Shown here in pieces: positions 5,922 to 10,979 of a stretch of DNA of 10,979 nt. Origin of the DNA: Sulfurimonas sp. (GTDB lineage Bacteria; Campylobacterota; Campylobacteria; Campylobacterales; Sulfurimonadaceae); assembly GCA_015663215.1 (NCBI GenBank), contig DQSP01000262.1, forward strand, positions 1 through 10,979, in the 5' to 3' direction. Below the pieces are notes generated by a model. The model saw nothing but the letters and a program-made list of their open reading frames with translations. It was not told the DNA's origin and did no database searches. Each line of letters starts with the position of its first letter. The stretch's first letter is position 1. The position numbers and the translations under genes are program-made.

Positions 5922-5950
5922 ATTTTCCATATATTAGTTTTATGGAAAAT
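5922..5950 (-). promoter_or_regulatory. Perfect inverted repeat covering the pepA ribosome binding site
   Basis: ATTTTCCATA (5922-5931) and TATGGAAAAT (5941-5950) are exact reverse complements around a 9-base spacer. In pepA mRNA the near arm carries the SD GGAAAA, so a hairpin would hide it just ahead of the ATG. A possible -10 TATTAT (5954-5949, minus strand) overlaps the far arm; if transcription starts there the far arm would be lost and the repeat would instead look like an operator. Confidence 0.5.
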
Positions 5951-5963
5951 AATAGCTAAAGAA

Positions 5964-5984
5964 GGCTAATGGTTTACTTTAGCC
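5964..5984 (-). terminator. Candidate terminator after the hemolysin III gene
   Basis: Immediately after the TAG stop, on the minus strand, GGCTAA (5984-5979) pairs with TTAGCC (5969-5964) across a 9-base loop and is followed by TTCTTT. The 6-bp stem with three G-C pairs and an interrupted T-run suggests partial termination before pepA. Confidence 0.4.
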
Positions 5985-6626
5985 CTAAACTACATAAAGT
6001 AAAATCATAAAGTAATGAAAAATACTTCCACCTAAAACAAAAAGATGCCAAAGAGCATGAAAGTAGGGCTTTGAGTCGTTTATGTAGAAGTAAACACCAA
6101 GTGTGTAAGTAACACCACCTGCTACTAAAAGATAAAAGCCATTATCTGCTAGAACTTCTCGTAATGGAGAGATAGCTATAAGAATCATCCAGCCCATCAG
6201 TATGTATAAAATAAGTGAAAGTGTCTCAAAGCGATTAGGATATTTAAACTTCATAAAAATACCAAAAAAGGCAATACTCCATTGTGCTATAAGTATCCCC
6301 ATGCCATAGTTACTATCTTTGAGTAAGTAAAGTGCCATAGGTGTATATGTACCTGCTATAAGTAGGTAGATCGAAGCATGATCAAATGTTTGAAAAACTG
6401 TTTTGAGTCTTTTGTGTGTGAGTGCATGGTAAATAGTAGAAGAGCCATACATGATGACAAGTGTTGCACCAAAGATAGAAGAGCTGATGATGGCTAAAAT
6501 AGAGCCGTTAAGTGTAGCAAACGCCACTAAAACAACTAAACCAATGAGACTTAGAAAAAGACCAAGTCCATGGGTGATAGCATGCCAAATTTCTTCGGCT
6601 AGAGTGAAGTTGTTTATAGTGCCCAC
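5985..6626 (-). CDS. Hemolysin III / TrhA (PAQR-like) seven-helix membrane protein
   Basis: The 213-residue protein has about seven hydrophobic segments and the conserved residues of the HlyIII/PAQR family: EEIWHAITHG (11-20), S63-x3-H67 in GSSTIYH, FDHASIYLLIAGTYTP (81-96) with D82, and H190-x3-H194 in HALWHLFVLGG. The Ser, Asp and His residues correspond to the zinc site of PAQR receptors. Bacterial members (E. coli TrhA/YqfA) act in the inner membrane and are linked to membrane energetics and lipid homeostasis; true hemolysis is doubtful. The start is GTG at 6626; the frame closes at a TGA only 21 bases upstream with no better start. It overlaps the SpoIIAA-like gene by 13 bases and has only a weak SD, so coupling to that gene is likely. 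Confidence 0.9.
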   Translation of the reverse strand: MGTINNFTLAEEIWHAITHGLGLFLSLIGLVVLVAFATLNGSILAIISSSIFGATLVIMYGSSTIYHALTHKRLKTVFQTFDHASIYLLIAGTYTPMALYLLKDSNYGMGILIAQWSIAFFGIFMKFKYPNRFETLSLILYILMGWMILIAISPLREVLADNGFYLLVAGGVTYTLGVYFYINDSKPYFHALWHLFVLGGSIFHYFMILLYVV

Positions 6627-6997
6627 TCTTTTGCTTCGCCTAAATCATAAAAGAATTTTACTTCGCCATCCATAAACCAGTTACCCATTTTAGCTAAATA
6701 CTCTTGCCACTCTTTAGTACCAACAATAGCTATTTTTAAGAACATATCTTTATATGCCATACCAAATTTAAAATCATCCCAAGCAGCTTGTGCTTCCCAG
6801 CCTGTAAACTCAGTTGCATCAAGAAGCATATTTACTTTTGTATTGGGTATCGCTTTTATAGCATTTATAGCTTGCTCAAGCATAGGAACCATTATCTCGT
6901 AGTCTTGATGTGTTAATGTGCCTATTGCTTTAAGTGTTATGTTTAGGTTTGAACCATTCAATTGTGTCTCTACATTCATATTTGGAGTTATTTGCAA
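6614..6997 (-). CDS. SpoIIAA-like (STAS-type) protein
   Basis: The 127-residue protein fits the SpoIIAA-like family (PF11964), a small STAS/CRAL-TRIO-like fold. Family landmarks are the helix-strand pattern around PNTKVNMLLDATEFTGWEAQAAWDD, then KIAIVGTKEWQEYLAKMGNWF and a final strand VKFFYDL. The classical SpoIIAA phosphorylatable DSS loop is absent, so an anti-anti-sigma role should not be assumed. Family members are mostly uncharacterised and may bind lipids or hydrophobic ligands. Start: TTG at 6997, chosen because AAGGGA (7008-7003) lies 5 bases upstream. The first ATG (6979) would be 24 bases from any SD. The gene overlaps the following hemolysin III gene by 13 bases, which suggests a joint membrane-stress or lipid-related role (inference). 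Confidence 0.75.
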   Translation of the reverse strand: MQITPNMNVETQLNGSNLNITLKAIGTLTHQDYEIMVPMLEQAINAIKAIPNTKVNMLLDATEFTGWEAQAAWDDFKFGMAYKDMFLKIAIVGTKEWQEYLAKMGNWFMDGEVKFFYDLGEAKEWAL

Positions 6998-7027
6998 CTT
7001 TTTCCCTTATTAGTCAAATTTAAGTAG

Positions 7028-7033
7028 ATTGTA
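7028..7033 (-). promoter_or_regulatory. Candidate -10 box for the SpoIIAA-like/hemolysin III pair
   Basis: On the minus strand this reads TACAAT (5 of 6 to TATAAT). A start near 7021 would give a leader of about 24 bases carrying the AAGGGA SD. No -35 is evident. Confidence 0.35.
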
Positions 7034-7044
7034 TCTAATTTATT

Positions 7045-7053
7045 TGTTATAGA
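7045..7053 (+). promoter_or_regulatory. Candidate extended -10 promoter of the receiver-GGDEF gene
   Basis: TGTTATAGA fits an extended -10 (TGn plus TATAGA, 5 of 6). Transcription would start near 7060, leaving a leader of about 29 bases. It overlaps the minus-strand promoter region of the divergent gene. Confidence 0.4.
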
Positions 7054-7088
7054 AGGTAAAAATTAAAATAAGATATGATCAATTTCGT

Positions 7089-7985
7089 ATGATCAAAAAA
7101 CAGATTTTAATATTAGAAAATAATCAAAAAAACTTTGAAACGCTGAATGCAATATTTGCTAAAGAGGATTTTGATTGTAGTGTTGCTTTAGATAAAGAGA
7201 CCTTGGATGGTTTAAATATCGAAGATTTTGATTTAGTGTTAGTTAACTCTCATGTCCAGTATATAGATGTAGTGGCTCTAATAACTTTAGTACATGCAGA
7301 CTTTTCTATTAAAGTGCCAATCTTATACCTAGACAATGCTAAAGAGCATGACAAAAAACATCTTCAAGAATGTTTTAATCATGGTGTATGCGAGTACTTT
7401 AAAAAACCTTTTGATAAGTTAGAAATACTCGCTCGTGTATTATATCATTTTCATCAATTTCAAAAGATGAAAGAGTATAAGTTGCGTGTAGATAAACTTG
7501 CTCGCTTAGCAACTATGGATCAACTCTCAAAAGCATCATCTAAAATGCATATGAATGCTATTTTAAAGCATGAAGTAAATAATTATAAAAGATACAAAGT
7601 AGATACAAGTATAATTTATATGAGTTTAGTTAATGTAGATAAAGTAGTAGGAGTGTTTGGGTTTGAAAAAGGAGAAAAGCTAATCTCTATGTTTGCTAAA
7701 GAGTTAAAAAAGACTCTAAGAGAATCTGATGCTCTAGCACATTGGGTTGGTTCAGAGTTTATCATACTTTTGACAAATACAGATACTAAAAATTCTCGTA
7801 CTATTGTTCAAAAAATTAACGAAACACTTTCAAAGATAGAAGTAGTGAGAGGAACTAAACCTCTTAAGGCTTTTGGTATTACCCAGTTTATTGAAGGTGA
7901 TGATGTTGAAGAGCTTATGAGTCGTGTACAATATGCTCTAAAAGAGGCAAAGAAACAAAGCTATGGACGTATTGAAGTTGTCTAG
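7089..7985 (+). CDS. Degenerate receiver-GGDEF domain protein
   Basis: The 298-residue protein has a CheY-like receiver fold (about 1-120), a short helical linker, and a GGDEF fold (about 138-298). Both look inactive by their residues. In the receiver, the phosphoacceptor position in FDLVLVNSH is N53, and the acidic pair is E10-N11; only the lysine of FKKPF (K106) is kept. In the GGDEF domain the signature reads V220-G-S-E-F instead of GGDEF, and the metal-binding DxD region reads SLV. A c-di-GMP synthase activity is therefore unlikely; it may bind nucleotide or act as a scaffold. No output DNA-binding domain is seen and it is cytosolic. No clear SD precedes the ATG at 7089. Its stop overlaps the trpB stop tail-to-tail. 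Fold assignment is confident; role unknown. Confidence 0.82.
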   Translation: MIKKQILILENNQKNFETLNAIFAKEDFDCSVALDKETLDGLNIEDFDLVLVNSHVQYIDVVALITLVHADFSIKVPILYLDNAKEHDKKHLQECFNHGVCEYFKKPFDKLEILARVLYHFHQFQKMKEYKLRVDKLARLATMDQLSKASSKMHMNAILKHEVNNYKRYKVDTSIIYMSLVNVDKVVGVFGFEKGEKLISMFAKELKKTLRESDALAHWVGSEFIILLTNTDTKNSRTIVQKINETLSKIEVVRGTKPLKAFGITQFIEGDDVEELMSRVQYALKEAKKQSYGRIEVV

Positions 7986-9181
7986 TCAAAGTGAAGTAAA
8001 TCTTTAGCTTGAATCATATCTTTATCTCCGCGTCCACTGAGGTTTACGATGATAAGTTTATCTTTAATATTTGGTAGTTTTTTAAGGTATGCTACTGCAT
8101 GAGAAGATTCAAACGCAGGAATGATTCCCTCTTTTTGGCTTAACCATACAAATGCATCAAGTGCTTCTTGGTCGGTTGCATTACCATAACTAACACTCTC
8201 ATTTTCTTTATGAAAAGCATGCTCAGGTCCAATTCCAGGGTAGTCTAGTCCTGCAGATATAGAATGAGCTTCTAGTATCTGACCATCTTCATCTTGGAGT
8301 AAGTAAGACATCTGACCATGAAGTACACCTGGACGACCTTTTTCTAGTGAGCAACCATGTTTATCGGTATCTAAACCAAGTCCACCAGCTTCTACACCGA
8401 TACACTCAACACCCTCATCTTCTAAAAAGTGCTGAAACATACCAATGGCATTTGAACCACCACCAATACATGCGATAACATGGTCTGGTAAACGATTCTC
8501 TTTTTCAAGAATCTGTTGACGAGCTTCCCAACCTATGATAGCTTGAAAATCTCTAACCATCATAGGATAGGGGTGTGGACCAGCAACAGTACCGATGATG
8601 TAAAAAGTGTCACGAGCATTTGTCACCCAGTGACGAATTGCATCATTCATAGCATCTTTAAGAGTACGAGAACCACTCTCTACCGAGTTTACTTTAGCAC
8701 CAAGTAGTTTCATACGAAATACATTTAACTCTTGACGCTCAACATCTTTAGCACCCATAAATATTTCACACTCTAAACCAAGAAGTGCACAAATAGTAGC
8801 AGTAGCCACACCATGTTGTCCGGCACCAGTCTCAGCGATGATTTTTTTGTAACCAAGGCGTTTAGCCATAAGTCCTTGAGCAATAACATTATTTACTTTA
8901 TGTGCACCTGTATGGTTTAAGTCTTCGCGTTTAAGGTAGATCTTCGCACCTAACTCTTTAGAAATATTTTCAGCATAGTAAAGAGGAGAGGGGCGACCAA
9001 CATAGTCAGTTAAGTAGTAATGAACCTCTTTCCAAAAATCTTCATCAAAACGAATTTTTTCGTACTCATCTTTAAGGCGAAGTAGGGCAGGCATAAGTGT
9101 TTCAGGAACATAACGTCCACCGAAGATTCCGAAGTGTCCATTTTCATCTGGATCGTATTTTGATTTACTTGGAATATACAT
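7982..9181 (-). CDS. trpB: Tryptophan synthase beta chain
   Basis: The 399-residue protein is the canonical TrpB, which condenses indole with L-serine using pyridoxal phosphate. The PLP-binding lysine is K95 in [10 protein letters not shown], the catalytic glutamate is E117 in AETGAGQHG, the phosphate cradle is GGGSN (240-244), and SGRGDKD lies near the C-terminus. The N-terminus [16 protein letters not shown] is the classic start of TrpB1, the type that pairs with TrpA. No trpA is adjacent here. The ATG overlaps the apt stop by one base (TAATG), with the SD GAGG at about 9189-9192 inside apt. It is the last gene of the minus-strand operon, and its TAG stop overlaps the stop of the convergent receiver-GGDEF gene. 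Confidence 0.97.
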   Translation of the reverse strand: MYIPSKSKYDPDENGHFGIFGGRYVPETLMPALLRLKDEYEKIRFDEDFWKEVHYYLTDYVGRPSPLYYAENISKELGAKIYLKREDLNHTGAHKVNNVIAQGLMAKRLGYKKIIAETGAGQHGVATATICALLGLECEIFMGAKDVERQELNVFRMKLLGAKVNSVESGSRTLKDAMNDAIRHWVTNARDTFYIIGTVAGPHPYPMMVRDFQAIIGWEARQQILEKENRLPDHVIACIGGGSNAIGMFQHFLEDEGVECIGVEAGGLGLDTDKHGCSLEKGRPGVLHGQMSYLLQDEDGQILEAHSISAGLDYPGIGPEHAFHKENESVSYGNATDQEALDAFVWLSQKEGIIPAFESSHAVAYLKKLPNIKDKLIIVNLSGRGDKDMIQAKDLLHFD

Positions 9182-9729
9182 TAATTAACCTCTATAAGTG
9201 AATAAACAGTAGTTTTTTCTTCAAGTTTTTTGATACCATCTAAAAAAGCAAGACCTATAACAAAACAACACTCAACACAGTTTGCACCTGTCTGGTTTAC
9301 AAGTGTAGCGGCTGCGTTTGCTGTACCACCTGTTGCTATGAGGTCATCTATGATGAGAACTCTTGCACCTTTTTCTTCACCAAAAGCATCTATGTGAACT
9401 TCTATCTCATCTGTTCCGTATTCAAGAGCATACTTCTGAGTGTAAGTAGTGTATGGAAGTTTCCCTTTTTTACGAATGGGAACGAAGCCAATTTTTAACA
9501 TCTGTGCTAGTGCAGCACCGAAGATAAAACCACGAGCATCAATCCCTGCTATATATTCTAAGTCGTACTCTTTATAACGCTGATAAAGATGGTTCATTAA
9601 AACACCATAAGCTTCTGCATTATTGAGTAGTGTTGTGATGTCTTTAAAAACTATTCCCTCTTTTGGAAAGTCTTTGATGTCCCTTATTGAGTCTTCTATT
9701 ATTTTTCTTTCTGTATTGCTGAGTGTCAT
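9181..9729 (-). CDS. apt: Adenine phosphoribosyltransferase
   Basis: The protein of 182 residues converts adenine and PRPP to AMP and pyrophosphate in purine salvage. The PRPP-binding loop [17 protein letters not shown] is intact, [20 protein letters not shown] is the usual Apt N-terminal segment, and [14 protein letters not shown] is the substrate-side loop. The start is placed at the ATG at 9729 because AAGGA (9741-9737) lies 7 bases before it. An in-frame ATG at 9753 would add 8 residues and overlap the upstream gene by 14 bases; it has a weaker SD. The SD overlaps the stop codon of the upstream coiled-coil gene (TAAGGA), so translation is probably coupled. trpB follows with a one-base overlap. 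Confidence 0.95.
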   Translation of the reverse strand: MTLSNTERKIIEDSIRDIKDFPKEGIVFKDITTLLNNAEAYGVLMNHLYQRYKEYDLEYIAGIDARGFIFGAALAQMLKIGFVPIRKKGKLPYTTYTQKYALEYGTDEIEVHIDAFGEEKGARVLIIDDLIATGGTANAAATLVNQTGANCVECCFVIGLAFLDGIKKLEEKTTVYSLIEVN

Positions 9730-9739
9730 ATTTATTTCC

Positions 9740-10072
9740 TTAGAGTAGTGCATCTATTCTGCTCTCAAGAGCTTTTATTTTACCGTTTAGTCTGTCTGTT
9801 TCTTGTCTATGTTTTGAATTTCTACCTTTGAGAACTTTGAGCTCATTTCTGAGTTTTGTGAGTTCTTCACTCAGTATATCAACATTTCCAAGAGCACGTT
9901 GGAGTTGGATCTGGTACTTTCGTATAAGTATCTCGGCTTCATGAAGGGTAAGTTTCATCAAGTCGTTACTGCGTTGTTCTTTGTTTGTGATACTTTTAAA
10001 GTAGTACATCTTTACAAAAAGATATACACAAATTATAGAAAGTATTGTAAGTAATGACCATTCCCAAAACAT
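9740..10072 (-). CDS. Membrane-anchored coiled-coil protein, unknown function
   Basis: The 110-residue protein begins with a short hydrophobic segment (about residues 5-24, [17 protein letters not shown]), consistent with one membrane anchor. The rest (about 35-110) is charged and heptad-like, with leucines at regular spacing, so a coiled coil is likely. The topology looks like N-terminus anchored with a cytoplasmic tail, since lysines follow the anchor. I recognise no family; it superficially resembles FtsB/DivIC-type division proteins in layout, but no sequence motif supports that. A strong SD, GAGGAG, lies just upstream of the ATG at 10072. It sits between rpiB (24 bases) and apt (10 bases to its chosen start), so it is expressed with metabolic genes. 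Confidence 0.7.
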   Translation of the reverse strand: MFWEWSLLTILSIICVYLFVKMYYFKSITNKEQRSNDLMKLTLHEAEILIRKYQIQLQRALGNVDILSEELTKLRNELKVLKGRNSKHRQETDRLNGKIKALESRIDALL

Positions 10073-10096
10073 TAGCGCTCCTCTTTTTTATAACTA

Positions 10097-10525
10097 TTAA
10101 AGTTCTATTTTCTCGACTCGACCTGTATGGCGGCCACCATCAAAACTACCTGCAATCCAAGCATCGAGAATTGACTCAGCCACACCTTTACCAACTATTC
10201 GTTCGCCAAAACATAAGATATTTGCATCATTGTGTCCACGTGCTACAGTTGCAGTATAAGCATCATGGCAAAGTGCTGCACGGATGCCTTCATGACGATT
10301 TGCAGCCATACTCATACCTATTCCGCTTCCACAGATTAAAATACCGTGAGCATCAGGGTTGGCTAAAATAGCAGAGGCTACTTTATGCGCATAATCAGGA
10401 TAATCCACTCTGTCTTTAGAGTAAGGACCCATATCTTCAACTTCATGCCCTTTAGCACGAAGTAACTCTACTGTATAATCTTTTAACTCTATTCCTGCAT
10501 GATCTGTTGCAACAAAAAACTTCAT
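10097..10525 (-). CDS. rpiB: Ribose-5-phosphate isomerase B
   Basis: The 142-residue protein belongs to the RpiB/LacAB sugar isomerase family and interconverts ribose-5-P and ribulose-5-P in the pentose phosphate pathway, supplying ribose for PRPP. Active-site residues line up with E. coli RpiB: D8-H9 in ATDHAG, C65 in ICGSGIGMSMAANR, H98 in RGHNDAN, and R132 and R136 near the C-terminus. The SD AGGAG (10535-10531) lies 5 bases before the ATG and overlaps the stop of the upstream M50 gene, so the two genes are 8 bases apart and likely coupled. The product feeds the PRPP pool used by apt two genes downstream. Confidence 0.95.
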   Translation of the reverse strand: MKFFVATDHAGIELKDYTVELLRAKGHEVEDMGPYSKDRVDYPDYAHKVASAILANPDAHGILICGSGIGMSMAANRHEGIRAALCHDAYTATVARGHNDANILCFGERIVGKGVAESILDAWIAGSFDGGRHTGRVEKIEL

Positions 10526-10533
10526 CTTTTCTC

Positions 10534-10979
10534 CTAAGAAAGTAGTAAACCAAGAATGGTTTGAACTGGTAAAAATAGGACATAGTCCTTGAGTGGTGTC
10601 ATTAAAATAATAAGAACTACAAAAATTCCATAACGCTCATTTTTATAAAAAAACTCTGCGATTGTGTTTATCTTGTATTTTAACGCAAGATGCATTAAAA
10701 AGTGTGCACCATCAAACTGAGGAACAGGGAGAAGGTTAAAAACTCCAAGTACTACGTTTATAACAAGTAGTTGAAACACAAACATATATGCAAAGATGTA
10801 CACTAATGAGTCAGCCGTTGTGGGTTGACTCATGGCAACTATAGCTATCGAAGCAAATGCAGCCATAGTGAAGTTATATACTATACCCGCTAGGTCTACC
10901 TGCATCGCTGCGTTGTAACCACCATTTCGTATGACTGTTGCTGTGTTGATAGGTGCAGGTTTTGCCCAACCAAAAAGAA
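10534..10979 (-). CDS. M50 site-2-type membrane metalloprotease, N-terminus outside the window
   Basis: The frame is open to the window edge, giving 147 visible residues, so the ATG at 10905 is internal. Upstream of that Met the translation contains FGWAKPAPIN, a hallmark segment of small S2P-family proteases (M50B). NLLPVPQFDGAHFL follows at about visible residues 81-94, with the zinc-ligand Asp at about 89. The HExxH motif must lie beyond the edge. About four hydrophobic segments are visible, so it is an inner-membrane protease of the YwhC/Rv2869-like short type, without a visible PDZ domain. The AG-P-xxN segment of the family reads AGIVYN here, a modest variation. rpiB follows by 8 bases. 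The substrate is unknown. Confidence 0.88.
   Translation of the reverse strand, partial: LFGWAKPAPINTATVIRNGGYNAAMQVDLAGIVYNFTMAAFASIAIVAMSQPTTADSLVYIFAYMFVFQLLVINVVLGVFNLLPVPQFDGAHFLMHLALKYKINTIAEFFYKNERYGIFVVLIILMTPLKDYVLFLPVQTILGLLLS

Noticed and set aside
5676..5969. 97-codon plus-strand frame
   Set aside because: It lies antisense to the well-supported pepA start region and its translation has no family resemblance.
6451..6675. 74-codon plus-strand frame
   Set aside because: It is antisense to the hemolysin III gene, which has clear family motifs.
9730..9753. Upstream ATG as the apt start
   Set aside because: It overlaps the previous gene by 14 bases and lacks the well-placed AAGGA that precedes the ATG at 9729.
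10054..10371. 105-codon plus-strand frame
   Set aside because: It is antisense to rpiB and the coiled-coil gene, both with good SDs; the composition is His/Leu-rich as expected for a shadow frame.

Overview
This window is an AT-rich, gene-dense bacterial chromosome segment. Gene content and protein style (short compact genes, A-rich Shine-Dalgarno sites, -10-dominated promoters, a ClpS-family protein, PepA, TrpB, Apt, RpiB and a small M50 protease) suggest a free-living Campylobacterota (epsilonproteobacterial) genome, of the Sulfurimonas kind. That placement is inferred from protein resemblance, not from a marker gene. I see no rRNA, tRNA, CRISPR array, insertion sequence or prophage. No stretch over 300 bases lacks a gene.

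Left part (1-1332, plus strand): the 3' part of an ADP-ribosylglycohydrolase/J1-crystallin-like gene cut by the window edge, a 47-codon ORF just behind it, and a small ClpS-family protein behind its own extended -10 promoter. The ClpS-like protein keeps the ClpA-facing residues but has lost most of the N-degron pocket. It is the most unusual single protein here.

Second part (1417-3946): a TagD-like cytidylyltransferase (minus) and a CDP-alcohol phosphatidyltransferase (plus) diverge from a 130-bp AT-rich promoter region. A PHP-family metallohydrolase follows the transferase. A cytidylyltransferase that makes a CDP-alcohol next to an enzyme that uses CDP-alcohols suggests a small phospholipid head-group or glycerophosphate module. 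Both enzymes deviate from their textbook motifs.

Middle (3939-6997, minus strand): two closely packed pairs. An anti-sigma-antagonist-like SpoIIAA/STAS protein (TTG start) overlaps a hemolysin III/TrhA membrane protein (GTG start). Then leucyl aminopeptidase PepA overlaps a YqiA-type esterase at TAATG. A perfect 10-bp inverted repeat covers the pepA ribosome binding site. Divergent from the SpoIIAA-like gene is a receiver-GGDEF protein (7089-7985) in which both domains have lost key acidic residues.

Right part (7982-10979, minus strand): a tight apparent operon reading M50 site-2 protease (cut by the edge), rpiB, a membrane-anchored coiled-coil protein of unknown function, apt and trpB. Gaps are 1 nt of overlap to 24 nt. 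It joins sugar-phosphate (ribose-5-P), purine salvage (PRPP-using) and tryptophan synthesis genes. Two of the three convergent junctions overlap at their stop codons (8 nt and 4 nt), leaving no room for conventional terminators; the third holds a long imperfect inverted repeat.
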